A stretch of 64,000 nt of DNA, taken from Mactromeris polynyma (Eukaryota > Mollusca > Bivalvia > Venerida > Mactridae). Under the pieces are notes generated by a model. The model searched no databases. It had not been told where the DNA came from and was given only the letters and a program-made list of their open reading frames with translations. Positions 49,101-61,329 of this stretch are shown in pieces. The first letter of the stretch is position 1; the number at the start of each line of letters is the position of its first letter. The position numbers and the translations under genes are program-made. The DNA lies in contig JASFXZ010000003.1 of assembly GCA_032209605.1 (NCBI GenBank), positions 32,018,762-32,082,761 on the forward strand, in the 5' to 3' direction.

Positions 49101-52100
49101 CTGCTTTATGTTTAAAAGTATAAATGCATATAAATGTATCATCATTTTGTACTATTTATAATCTGTGAACGTTTAAATGGCTGTGAACCATACGATAAGT
49201 CTGATTCCGTACCAACAAATGCATAAATATATAGACAAATACTCGAGATGAATTTTATACCTAGAGCTGTTAAACTCAATGCATTGGACGGATTTCCCTC
49301 ATCTGCTGTTTGGTTAGCTGGTTGCCGTGGTATCTCCTTCTCAATGCCTAGCAACAGCAGTCGTGCTAAATACATGTTAGATGCATTTCTTTCTATACTT
49401 TTTACTATCACAGACTGCAATGAAGCAAAAAAATCAAATGGAAGTCAAAAAACAATTTTAACGTGGAACAAAAAATGTAGGTAAAGTTATAAACAAAGCT
49501 ATAATCAAACTTTAATCTCATGAAGCAAATCTTGAAAGTGCAGACACTTGGATAATATTGGTTTTTTGTTCATTGATGAATAAGACCTCACACATTATTT
49601 TCAAACAAATCTGAGGTAAGAAGTAAACTTCTTCCACAGCTACAAAAACACTATTTTACTATAAAAGAGAGATTAAGTTGCTACAGGCAACACCACAAAC
49701 ACAAGACAATGCCTCCCCACACAGAACCCTGGGAAAACAACAGTCCACAAAACATCCGGCCCTGAGGAGGTGCAACAGTAAATACGCATGGGAACAGGGA
49801 ATGCAAGGAATGGCCTGGCCGACCATAAAGAACAACTTAGGAGAATTAAGAAGGACAACCAGGAGGTTTTATAACTATTTACAAATATTCTTGCGAGATA
49901 TAGAGTTGAAACGCAGCAAGTTAGTAATTTCTCTCTAAAAAATATTCAATGAAAAACTTGTAGAATAGATGACTTACTTTGCTTGGTTGTTTGGGTTTGG
50001 GTTTTACGCTGATGAAAACATCTAAATGTTCCATCAATTGTGTTATACGACCTACAATATATACATTATTCCAATACAATATTTCAAAGTCATTAGATCA
50101 CTAAAAATGATGGTTTATAGCAAAACATAGAAATGCATAGGAGTTTTAGTTTTAGTGGATTCACTTATAGAACTTAATGTTTCAACAGAAAATAAACACA
50201 TCCATACTGACATAAACTTTGTTCAGCTGTACAGAAGCAATTACCTTCTGTATGAGGAATATTTATTGAGATGTTTAATGTACCAATACCTTGTCAAGAG
50301 AAATAAATATTTGACAAAGTGCCCCAAAAGTTAAGCCCAAGTCACACTGAGACGAATGCCACGATAGCCAGTACTATATATATAGCCACACAAATGCTGT
50401 ACGAATGAGCTACGAATAAAAAAGCACAACGAATCACTACAAATGTTTTGAGCAGGTTCAAAATTGTCAAACTGACACCACAAACGCCACACAATTATGC
50501 CAAATTGATACGATCCGCAACGAAGTCAGTAGGAATAACCACGAATAACTCTGTACTACATTCGTACTCATAATTCGGCTCAGTGTGACTGGTGTCTTAG
50601 GGACTCCATACACAACCACATACTAGGTTAGATTTGGTAAATTTTGTCTCAAAAGCAAACCTGACAACCTAATGACTAGACGCTGTATGGTAGAATTAAA
50701 CAACAAGTAATTGACAACATGTTCATAGACTATGGTTACCTGGATCCATCTCCAGCTCTTCTTTTACATCAAACATAAGGACAAGGGGTAGACAACCCTG
50801 AAAATATAAACAAAACATTATTGTCTCCAACAATAGATTAGAATTATATCTAAAGTGACTCACAAAGACAGGTAGACAATCGTGAACAACACACATAATA
50901 CCACATTACTTCCCAGTTTAAACTGTTACTTATAAGCAAGGGCAGATAATTTGGAATTGGAGAGTCTCACTAAGCAATCAAGAGTTGTCATTCATTGAAA
51001 TTCAACTTTTTTAACAATAAAGATCAATAGCACAGTTGCTAACCTATCTTTACTTAAATATAACACAGTCTTATAGCTCATGATATTCATAAATATTTGT
51101 AAACATGACCGAGATATATAAAATACAATAAAGACTGACAAATCATCAATAATTCTATAAATCTGTAGTGTAATATCGCTACAAATGACAGCATAATGAT
51201 ATTAGCAATATCTTTTTCATAGAAAGCAAGATCTGCACATTGAATGGCTGAATAATGTCTGTATTCAACCTTAACCAAACATTTCCTTCAATGAATTATT
51301 GATTGTGTAGAACCTATAAATTAAATACAGGAACTGCGCAAGTTGACTGACCTAGAAATTTTGACACAACACTGAACCTTGAATAACTGACAATCAATAC
51401 ATTTGAAATGCCTCCAATCAAGATAAATGAAGAATAGACTGGATGATGAATAATATAAACAAACCTATATAAAAACACTTCATGTAATAATTATATTACA
51501 TAGAATCATTATTATAAGTCAAATATTCTCCCCCCCCCCCCCCCCCACACACACCATTTATAAGATCTTTAAAAAAAATACACCGACTTTGACGTTACAT
51601 AATTTCATACGCTTCAAAACTAATGGTAAGCTATCAAAGTAATCCAAACAATGTTCGATCACAATAAAGATAAACTAGATGCATCCATAGGACATGGATG
51701 TCCCCGCTGTGGACTTTTCAGTTGAATGCAAATACTTTGTGTGTAAAGGCCAATTAATTTTGAAGCAAAAAAATCCTCTAAATGTTGGCAGAATGAAACT
51801 TAAATCAAACTGGACCTGTATTGTATTATTCTACGCTTATTGTGCCCAATATGAATTGAATCCAACTATCCTTTAAAGGTTTTGATCGGTAACCAATTTT
51901 TATGTTGAAACGGGCCATAACTCCTACAAAAATGGGTGAATTGTGACCGATATCAAACTCGACCTGTATTTTATTATCCTACACGTATTTGCCCAATATG
52001 GATTCAATCCACCCACCCTTTCAATATTTATTGATCGAAACCAATTTTTGCTCAGACGGACAGGTGTATCCCTTTATGCCCCTTTACAATTCTTCGAAAT

Positions 52101-55100
52101 TTGCTGGGTAGGGTTATGCCAAACATTTTTTTAAGAAAAGCCTGATCTACACCAAACACAACATGTACAGTGACAGTTCAAAGAGACGGACAGATCAAAA
52201 TCCCATCCATCACCCAATGGTTATATCAACCAGAAGTTTGTAACATAAGTATGGACTTGTATTGAAATGTATGGAAAACTTACATACACCAACAAAACAT
52301 CTGCAGTGCTTTATTTACACACGAGAATTCCTATCTAACAAACAAAAAAATCACACAAACAAAAACTTACGCTCAGGAAAATGTTACATTCTTCAGAACT
52401 GATACAAAACAAGCAAAAACTTGGCTAAAAATGCACTTTTCCTCCTACCATGAATATCGTCACGTATAACAAGTGAAATCTGTGAGAACACAGACTGGCT
52501 TATACTTACAATGAGTTGTTGTCGAGCAAGATAAACACTGTCTATCGTACCAGCAATATATACAGTCCCCTTTCTTTGAGGGGTCACATTGTTAGGGTCA
52601 GGAAAATGAATCATCGCTCCTGTAGCCTGCATAATCTGTTTTATATTCATTCCGTTTCGTCCAATTATAAACAGATGATGTTGCGGTGCAATCTCCAATT
52701 GCATGTTGACAGGCAAGGGACTCTGAAATGAAAGTTTTAAACCATAAAATCTCATCATAATTCGAGATTAAAAAAAAATCTTACAGGATCTGAAATGTAA
52801 ATTCAACAATAAAATATTCAATTCAATTCACTTTTGAGTCAAACTGCAAGATTTGAACGAAAATCGAAACTCTAATAACTGTAGGCTTTATTCTGCTGAT
52901 ACTAGAATATTTAGATCCAAAGTGCATGGTTTCCCAGATATTCTACATATCGCTGCGAGATGAAATTTCTCTTAAAATAAAAAACATGAATTGATAAAAT
53001 ATTAACAACATATACAACATTTTTTGCAATACTTTGATAAGATAGAAGTGAAATCTGACAAATGTAAGTTGGATGGATAAAATATCTGAAATCTAACCTT
53101 AAACACGTCAGTGCAGAAAACTGCTAAAATAGCAGTTACTGCACATCAAAATAAATAAATGTTGCTGAGATTGGATGTTTTCAATCTGGGGAAAGCTGAA
53201 CAGGAAATTTTAATTGGCAATATATTTTTTTTCTTTGATCACATTTAGAACATCTGTGAGATTATTTAGAGCTGAAAATGCCAGATTCTGTTTAACTTCA
53301 GTGAAATCAGAGTGTAAAACCATTTAATGGGTACCAACTGGACAGGAATGCTCAGCTGCAAAAGGCAACTACAGAATGCAGTGATTTTTTGTTGAAAATA
53401 ATTTTGGGAAAAAAGGCACGATAATTCCCAAATTTGGTAAAATAAGGTAACGGTTATTTTGCTTATAAAAATAACTTTTCAGCTGTGGCTGTTGTTTGTT
53501 ATATATATGAGGTGATGTAAGAGCAATGATTCTTTTACAAAAGGCTAAAAAATGATGATTTTTTAGGGGAAATGGACGCTTTTTGATAAGGGGAAACAGC
53601 CGTTATTTGGAAGCAAAATTAACAAACAATTCACTTGTAATCACAATTTAATGGTTCATTACCCTTAACAAAAGTTAGATTTTCATATACTGAATTGTTC
53701 ATGTTACATATTAATGTATAAAATCATGTGACACATGTGTCCCGACCAATATGACTACAGTCTCCAGTGATATAATTCGGCATTCATTGGGACAAATATA
53801 ACATGGTGCCGTATAAATAAGCCCATGTTAAAATAATTTCATTAAACCGACCGGCGAATGGATGGGTGCTAGTAGTTTAGAAGCATGTCACTACGTAGTT
53901 TGCTTCCATTACCTCTATTCTTAAGTCTGCACTTTCCACAGTCAATCAATGCCTACTATACTGACAACAAACGGAAGGATGCTACCGAGACTATATGCAT
54001 GGGCAGGTTTGGAACTAATAGTTTCAAGACACATCAAGTCTTAAATGGCTGATACAAACATCCCATGTGAATGTTAACATGATAATATTTGGAGCCAATA
54101 TAAACTAAGAACCAGTAATAAATTGGCGTATTTCTTGAGAAAAGTTCCCAAGTGTGTTTTTTTGTGTGCATGAGATGATATTTAATAAAATATCACAAAC
54201 AAAATTGAAGTTAAAAAAAATTATCATTTTGTTCAGCTCCTGGCTCCATTGTTCACAAAGGATCAGCTGATCTGAATCAACTTGATCCAGAAAAATATTG
54301 CCATTTTCTTTAAAATAATTGAACACTTTTTCTAGAACTTCTCATTAACATTCACAACAATACCTAAAAGTCTTCTAATTAACATTATGAAAACATACAA
54401 AACTTCACCATGATGCTGAGAAATTAATTTATTATAATTATGACTGAAACTGATCTGGATCAAATCAGGATAAATTTTCCGAACGTGGTCATAACTTATT
54501 AATTTCCATATTTTTAATAATAAGCATGACATGTGCATTTAATGTCTCATAAGATTTGCAGGATGTTCGATCATACTCGTAACTTTAAGTAAAAAGATTT
54601 AGCTTTTCATATCAATTTTTAAAAAGTTGTAAAGATTCTATATTTGACTTTGATCCTGAAAACTGATTCTTTGTGAACACAGGGGCCTGAATATCATCTT
54701 TAACATTCCCAGAATCTCTTCATGTTTATGCTTGTTTTTGCAATTATGGAACATTATCTACTCATCGATTGTCATTAATCATTTCATCTCTTCCAAATGG
54801 TGTTAGACGTAACGCTTTACAGGTTGGATCTAACTTATAGCTCTTTGTGGGAAAGAAATGGTAAGATTCATGTACATATGCATACGCTCAGTATGATTGA
54901 ACTGTTATAATTATATAATTTGAGATTATTTTCGAAGCTCAAATCTCGTTTATGTGTTTAAATGTACTCAATTGTGGTAAGGTTATGAAATTAAATTACA
55001 GTATACTGTAGGTGACACAATTAATCTGAACAGTTACAAAAACATGTATCAACAATATATACTCAACCATAATATAAAGTGGAGCATGAAAAAGAGATTT

Positions 55101-58100
55101 TGGTATACCAGGAGTGATCTCAAATTTTACAACCTCTGTCCCTGGTATTCACCGACAGACAAAATATTGACAACACAGGCTGAATTTATGTTGAAGTGTT
55201 CAAATCTAAATCATTTTTCCGACTATTTTTTTCCAGAAATTTTAAGAAAATCTTCAGATATGAGTTCAGAAATATTCAGCAAAATGTCTGAATAAATCTG
55301 AAATGACTGAATTGGTGCTGAAGCCCGCTGCCAATTTAAATCATTATTCAGTCATAACTTTCAGCAATTATTCAGACATTGTCAACAATTTTTCAGACAG
55401 CAGTTCAGACAAAATCAAGACAATGAATATCGTGAGGGTATAATCAGTCAGTATGTATTCTTATTGTTTTGAGACAAAAAAAACATAACAGAAGGAACTC
55501 AAAGAAAAGTTAATTGCTTTGGTTTCAATGTTAGGATTTTATGCCTGTATTTTGTTGCCAAGTTGAAATTGAACTTAACTGGTTATCAATAATTGTGCAC
55601 ACTTTTACAATAAAACACTCCAGGTGTTGTTTGCCGGTAGGTTATCCAGATACAACACTGATATGAATTAAACGAGGCATGCATTTCTAATATTTTTCAA
55701 AACTGAACTTTCACTCTGTTGATTCGTTTTAAGCCGAGATGCGTGCCAATAATATTTAAACATGATTCGTGAGAGGTTTGCGTCTGCTGAGAGGTGATAG
55801 GCATCCGGTGTGCCAGTTTTTACTTTTCATAGAAAATCTTTTGTTTTTAAAGAATATGTCTTGTCATTTTAATCAACTTATCATCCCAAGCCAGCTGTAG
55901 GAATCTGAGGTAATACAAGGCATATATTCTGAAATTCCAGCCAGATAGTCGCAGAAAGTAATGAACCATGATTTCAACTCACATAAACTTTGGAAATGAT
56001 ATGATAACAGTATTTTTGGGGCCATTGGTTTTTCATTACATATTCAAAATAAACATTCGCCACATGCCATCTTTTATTAACCGCTAGCGAAATTTAACAC
56101 AAACAGATGAACTTTTATTACAGTTTGTGGGGAAACTAACATAGAAAGTGAACTTGTATTTTTAGACCAAATCCATCCCAATTTTATTCCTGAGTGCATT
56201 CAATCCAATCAGACAGTAGATATTACCACCGAAGGTACAGCGTATGCTTGCAGTATTAGTTCACTAGTTTAAGAAAGGCTCAGAAGTTAATTAATACTCG
56301 CAGTATAAATGACAATAAAACTCCCATTTACCCATCCCATAACCATAGCATTATACATCTAGTAGGCTTTAACAAATATGGAAGAACATGAACAGAATTA
56401 TGAGATATAGTAAAACTAGCACCTTTAAACAGAAACAGAGAGAAGGAGCCTCTTGGATTAATACAAGACAAGTCTATAGATAGGAAAGCAGATCAGTGTA
56501 GATTGAAAGCTGTAGATAATGAAAGACTTGCTAGGACTGCAGTTATGTGCGTCATTGATAAAAATGTATTTCTACATTATCAATACAAACTAGTCAATTC
56601 CTAAACTGATACGGATTTTGACGGATATCGACTTGAGTAATTGTCTTGTTTTTTACTAAACAGAATGTGTGTGAGTTTTAGTCATTACTCTTGCCTCTAG
56701 AAACAAACTGACTATGACCCTTTGTTTCGAAGGGCTCCAAAATGTGGTGTTTTTGGGTGGTTTACACAGTGTTTGTGTTGTATTACAAATGATAAATGCC
56801 AATTAAGATCTTTTAATCTTAATGGTTTATTCATATGTACAAATATCAAAAAAATTAAAATATCGTTGATATAATATTATTATATGACTCGATATATCAG
56901 TACAGATTTGGCCATTAATGACACCCTACAATTAAAGAGTATTGTTCACCAAACATGGCCACCATTCAGCGTAACTACAGCACAAGCAGGACAGTTGAAC
57001 AAGGCTGTATATGTATAATGCAATAGCAAGACCTAAATATTCAAATCTGACTCCGCTAAAACAATTTACCAACCTCCATTATTAAATGAAATATTTACAG
57101 TCAGACCTTGCTCATTCCAATTCACTGGGTCTGAAATTTAATTTCAAATAATGCATAGTTTTGCATAGCCCATTTCAATATGACGTGCCCACATCGGGAC
57201 CTCCGTTATTTATTTTGGATGATACCAAGTATTCGGGTAAAGGCTGTCGAATAAACGAGGTCCGATTGTAGTATGAGTTTAGTAACATAAATAACAGAAT
57301 TTTGTCTAATTGAGATCAAAGCAAATCAAGAGCAAACACTTACAGGTAATTTTCCGAGTAACAATTCTATCATTTTTAACGTAGCTTCTTTGACCAGTTT
57401 TTCATTGAAGACTGAGCCGCGTACTATCACAGTTGTACCATATCCTCGTTGTCGTTGTCTGAAGTTGATGTTTACATTATATTGCTGCTGAAGTTGTTGC
57501 ATGGTAGGTGATTGTATATCTGGTAATTGTATGGCTATTGTTGTTACAGGGAGCTCAAACATGAATACCAGGGGCAATAACTCCTGAAATACCAAACGAA
57601 ACAAGTGTTATTATACTAGCAGATTCATAATTGTGTATGGCAAAGATTCACATTTGCTGCAAAGTACGATGAGCAACACTCATTGGATGTTTTTCAGAGA
57701 TTGGTGTTAAAAAGAGTTTTAATTGGTAGTAAAGTTTACTACAGAAATATGGATAATGTTGTTGAAGAGAAGTTGTTGCTAAAAAGAGGGTCACTCTGGA
57801 GAGATTGCAATGTATTTATAATATTTAACATCATTAACTGTTAAACTAAATAGCAATCACAGTTTGAACAAAAATTTGAATGAATTTCTCCAATTTTTTT
57901 TATTTTGCAGCAAGTATAACAGGCATTGATTTTACTAATCAAGTGATTGTAAAACAATTATAACTATGACAAGTATTGCAATTTTTGTTCTTCAGTTTGA
58001 AATTATAACCTACAAGCATAGCTGTTAAAATAATTAATTCATTTGAAACCACTCAGTAGAATTCATAACTGAGTTATTCAATTAACACATATCATAACAC

Positions 58101-60537
58101 AGGGAATGATAACAGCATTTCTGTCTATTCTATTTCTAGTTAATGTTCTAAAATTCAAGACCTGACAGGCTGATGAAAATAAATTTTCACACTATCAATT
58201 CTTGACTGAAAAAAACCCTTATCTCATAATTAAACAATGAGGCACTATTTTCCAAACACAATTAAGTCACAGTTAAACGAAAAACAGAAATTTTCTGACA
58301 TTATTTTAATCCACCCAAAGTGTAAGAGATACTAAAATCTAAGTTGAAATATAAACATTTGAGAGTAACTATCTGGAAGTGCATTATTACGTTTCCTGTA
58401 TCCTATAATAACAAGAATGTTTCGATTAGGAGGAAATGATCATTTCTTCTCATTTAAAATGCCAAGACATTGAAACCAGAGGCAAGGAACATAAAATTTC
58501 AAGACAAAAATCTCTTCAAACAGTACACAGAGATAGATAGGTTGTCACTGCTAATTATCAATTAGCTAAGAATACAAATTCCTTCTTCAATAGGAATGAA
58601 TCAGCTCTCTCGGCATTTTCCTAATCATTGTCAAAACCAATATCCACATAGTGGTAAGTTTGCATCTGTTTTATAACTTGTTGTCTTAAAAGTCAGTGAA
58701 AATAAACACCAACAAACAAGTATAATAGATGATATTTACACTTCTACACAATTGGGAAAACTTGTCATGCCAGAAAATGGATACTTTCATGATGGTGGGA
58801 TAGGCAGTGTCATGTATTTTACTTCAGTTTTACAGTTAACCCGAGTTCCAGACACTACGTCAATTTGTCCAATCAACACCGGAAATCGTAGTTTAACACC
58901 AGCAATTAAATGTCTTCCACTTGCTTTCCTGTCCTAACATTGACAGCATCTCGCTGGGAAAGTATTGACATTACCATATACCTTCACATGGGAGAACCAA
59001 ATTGGATAGAATTAATACGTAATACAAAAAGAAATACTAGGATCGTCAACTTCCCTAAGAACATAGAACAAGTAATTATACATATCAGGGTATATGCTTA
59101 ATAAAACTGAAATGTTTCTTAACATTGCTAAACTATTGTGACAAGTTTGACAGTCAATTTGAAAAATCTTTTACTACAAGTTAAAATGCTTTTTATGCCA
59201 GAAGTAACAGGCAGATAAAACCAACTCTTGTGTTGTATCCATTTTTGAAAAAGACATTAAAACGAGTATGTGTACTTAGAATGACCTTGAACAATGCATC
59301 ACCTTACTAAAGTCTCGTTCCAATTACAATATGCTATCAGACAAGTTAAACTAAACCTCAGTAATAGATTGAAAATAAAGAAAAAAAATCAGTATTATAA
59401 TTCTCCATTTTTCCAGACAAACTTCTATAGATCTCTATACAATTATAATCATACAACGAGTAGATATGGTCATGCCTTATCAGCTCAAAGATTATTTTTC
59501 CAACATCAGGAGGCAGAAAAATCGAAATATTAAGTAAACCACTAAATCTGTATCGGCAGAAACTGACTGGCTTAAATCAATGCAAAAATGACTGGGGGAT
59601 TAATCACATTAAACAGCTTTCCTGTCTTTCCTGCCTTAAGATTTTTTGAATCAATAGCAATGTATTGGTGTGAAATAATAAAAGAAACAGATCAGGTAAA
59701 CACATATGCTGAAGGATTTTTACAATTCATTATATGTGATAAATTAGTTCAACATGCTAGAAGCATTTAAGAGAGAGATTTTAGTAAGCTTCTTCTATTA
59801 GTGAGAAAATGTTCATAATATGGGACATAGGTATCACAGTTCAACAAACCAATTAAGTTCTGAATTAATAACATAAGATAACTGCCTGTAGTCATGCAGT
59901 CAGTATAACTGATTTGTGATTGCATGATCTCAGACATTCTGTTGTGAATAAAATCAGGTTCACAACATGCACACAGTACATCCGTATGAATGGAGATGAA
60001 ATTTTTCTCACAGACTTATCACCAAGATAAGTGGTTTCTAGCAAACAAATTTAAACAGAAAATCACACGAATCAACGTAGACTCAATCTACATCTGTTTA
60101 CAGAGCCGTCATTCTTTAATCTCACCAATAAATCTGTCTATCTAAGTCTATTGCCACATGCATGATTTCACAAATCTCGTAAGTTTTTTGGTCATGAAAC
60201 GCATGCAGAAACTGCAATCAAGGAAATTCATTTGATAAGATACATAGTATGTCTGGTCTTGTATAGAATCCAACCAGATACTTTGAATCAAACGCATTAT
60301 GACTCACAACAAAACAAACGTATTTCATCCTAGAATACTCTCTAAAACAATGTCATCAACAACTGGGGATTAACTGAAAACATGCCACAAACGAAGACAG
60401 AAATTGAAAATGTCACACCATCAGATATTCTGTTCAAATTTGCTTATCAGGTAATACAAATATTAAAATAACCATACACTTACCCTTATTTTAGCCCTGG
60501 CAGCTTCCACCCCCTGTGGCTGTCCAGCGATTGATAC
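40117..60537 (-). CDS. BICC1: BICC1 (Bicaudal-C RNA-binding protein), partial, 17 C-terminal exons
   Basis: Bicaudal C binds mRNAs with its KH domains, recruits CCR4-NOT and polymerises through its SAM domain; in vertebrates it is linked to cilia and cystic kidney. Minus-strand exons: 60537-60484, 57583-57344, 52722-52510, 50797-50740, 50051-49978, 49414-49261, 48857-48657, 47416-47261, 46164-46081, 45762-45661, 45316-45157, 44109-43958, 43599-43442, 41791-41674, 41372-41227, 40827-40728, 40244-40117. They total 2298 nt, 765 codons plus stop, all in frame. Visible in order: VSIAGQPQGVEAARAKIR (end of a KH module), ELLPLVFMFELPV, a KH domain with HHLFIIGRNGMNIK (GxxG is GRNG), GCLPLVLMFDVKEELEMDP, VKPKPKQP, a Ser/Pro/Asn-rich linker, DYEQKKLMANK, RTPTDFWSGLGFSKSMP, the SAM domain (LDLTELFIKLGLGKYTDLF to LGISTFGARKKMLL), and the C-terminus ADIASLSGRW. 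The N-terminal KH exons lie beyond the right edge. Several introns host repeats. Confidence 0.96.
40444..40545. repeat. Three-copy ~33-bp repeat in the last BICC1 intron
   Basis: CCATGGATAAT(T/G)CTTCCAC is repeated at 40444, 40477 and 40509. Each copy is followed by TAACCATGG or TTACCATGG, giving paired CCATGG palindromes. Confidence 0.8.
40971..41131. mobile_element. TA-flanked MITE in BICC1 intron
   Basis: The ends are CAGTAAAAACTCA and, as reverse complement of the right end, CAGTAAAACCTCACTTAAAG. TA flanks both sides (40969-40970 and 41132-41133). It is 161 bp, with internal TGAGGTGGTCTTA repeats in direct and inverted form. This is typical of Tc1/mariner or pogo derivatives. Confidence 0.8.
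41874..41948. mobile_element. Short MITE of the same TA-targeting group
   Basis: 75 bp from CAGTAAAACTTCAATAATAA to TTTAGTTTTACTG, with TA after the right end and TG (a decayed TA) before the left. The middle, AATGGTCTTATTA, pairs with AATAATAAGACCA. It is related to the element at 40971-41131 by its ends. Confidence 0.7.
42264..43342. repeat. 51-bp minisatellite, 21 copies, in BICC1 intron
   Basis: The unit on the plus strand reads GTTAGACCATGTTTCTGGTA then AGTTGACAGAAATAAGGACC then TGTATAGTAAG. Variation is concentrated at two places: TCTGGTAAG versus TCCGGAAAG, TCCAGAAAG or TCCATAAAG, and GGACCTGTA versus GGACCGGTA or GGACTGGTA. Because 51 is a multiple of three, both strands stay open and produce spurious ORFs of up to 389 codons with a 17-residue period. 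The array is bounded near the end by TATAGTATGGTTTTC. Confidence 0.95.
45361..45440. repeat. Two-copy ~38-bp direct repeat next to a BICC1 acceptor
   Basis: ACTATACAATGTTACAGTCA followed by ATGTTCCACTTACA occurs twice in a row. It begins about 45 bases upstream (minus strand) of the exon starting at 45316, inside the intron. Confidence 0.8.
46666..47159. mobile_element. hAT MITE with perfect 8-bp target duplication, in BICC1 intron
   Basis: The 494-bp element runs from TAGTGATGG to CCATCACTA. The identical octamer GTGTCTCC lies on both sides (46658-46665 and 47160-47167). Short terminal inverted repeats and an exact 8-bp target duplication are diagnostic of hAT elements. Subterminal ATAATCGATTAT-like words occur at both ends. 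There is no transposase ORF. Confidence 0.9.
47390..47945 (-). repeat. Twelve-copy 47-bp minisatellite made of a BICC1 3' splice site plus exon start
   Basis: On the minus strand each unit ends an intron-like stretch, GATTATTACACCAG, followed by the exon start GTATATATCGACCTATG. The copy with its acceptor at 47417-47418 joins the exon 47416-47261. The other eleven lie upstream at exact 47-bp steps through about 47945. Two linked variants alternate: copies with ...CGACCTATGTTG and copies with ...TGACCTATGATG. In the BICC1 frame every upstream copy contains a TGA. Confidence 0.93.
50334..50598. mobile_element. Inverted-repeat element related to 4514-5059
   Basis: The left end GCCCAAGTCACACTGAG pairs with the reverse complement of the right end, GACACCAGTCACACTGAG. 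The interior contains ACGAAT/ATTCGT words in both orientations. The shared core is CAGTCACACTG(G/A), but no exact target duplication was found. Confidence 0.6.
51531..51554. repeat. Poly-C run followed by CA repeat
   Basis: About 16 C residues followed by (AC)n, in a BICC1 intron. It is a microsatellite and a likely assembly weak point. Confidence 0.85.
51690..52190. repeat. Diverged dispersed repeat with internal ~140-bp duplication
   Basis: Two diverged monomers share AAATCAAACT(G/C)GACCTGTATT, TTGCCCAATATG and ATTGATCG(A/G)(A/T)AACCAATTTTT-like blocks, at about 51790-51905 and 51930-52045. The word GGGCCATAACTCCTACAAAA is characteristic of a repeat I associate with bivalve genomes. There is no protein. 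Confidence 0.5.
57098..57268. mobile_element. Mariner/pogo-like MITE with TA duplication
   Basis: The ends are CAGTCAGACCTTGCTCATTC and, as reverse complement of the right end, CAATCGGACCTCGTTTATTC. TA lies at 57096-57097 and 57269-57270. At 171 bp it is a sister of the copy at 28942-29118, sharing the whole layout including GGGTC(C/T)GAAAT and GGATGATACCA. Confidence 0.85.
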
Positions 60538-60594
60538 CTATAAACATAACAAAGTGAACATTCTTTCATAGTTGTACATGTACTAAAATCTATC

Positions 60595-60748
60595 TTTTAA
60601 ATTAGAGAACCATGCAATGACTTTCCACAAGCCCGCTGGTTCGATTCCTCACAAATTCTACATTCTGGGTAGGATTCGAATCCACAGTGGTGAGGGGCCA
60701 GTAGTTTGAAGTCAGCGACATCAAGCACTCAACCGTGGAGGTTCATAA
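60595..60748 (-). mobile_element. tRNA-derived SINE with Meta-domain-like body
   Basis: On the minus strand an A-box-like GGTTGAGTGCTTG (plus 60722-60734) and a B box GGATTCGAATCC (60672-60683) form a tRNA-Ser/Leu-like head. Downstream the body reads TGTAGAATTTGTGAGGAAT, then CCAGCGGGCTTGTGGAAAGTC. This agrees with the conserved central domain (AGAATT...GTGAGGAA...CCAGCTGGCTT) that I recall from Meta-domain SINEs of bivalves. It inserts in the BICC1 intron close to exon 60537-60484. Confidence 0.7.
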
Positions 60749-61329
60749 CTCACATCTAAGCAATATAATTCATATTTCTGTTATCTCGCATTAAAAATGT
60801 CAGTTAGGGGGGGTGAAACGTACAGGAAAAAGAGATATAAGTAACGTTCTGGGCTTGTTCTATGTATTCCTGAACCCGAGAGTATATTGAGAATATAAGC
60901 ATAGCTGTTGCCAGCAAGAAAACCACAAACATACATTCAACTACAATTTGTACTCTCTGCATGTCATATATAAAACCAGACAAATTGGATACCATAGATA
61001 TATGTGTGTAGCAACTTATGAGTAACCAAACCGCAAGATAATAATTTATATCACCAGGAGCTTTCTATTACTGTTCATATGTAGGTGATGGGAAGGTAAA
61101 CAGAGCTAAATATAACGCTGGTCTCATAACTGTTTGTCAGAATTTTCCTTAGGCCCGGAAACCGGAAACTATGTGACAGCCTGCGACAAGATAGCCGTCT
61201 GCCTAATATCCTGCACTAATGAAATAATTTCAGTCAAGCATCTTTTGTATATCATGGGGGAGGTCCTAATGGAGAAGTAAAGGTAATAATTAGGATACTG
61301 AGATAAAATAAATCCTTCAGACTGGACAG

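Noticed and set aside
49660..49880. GC-richer patch with overlapping ORFs on both strands (86 and 61 codons)
   Set aside because: It could be a retroelement scrap in a BICC1 intron, but no domain or terminal structure was recognised.
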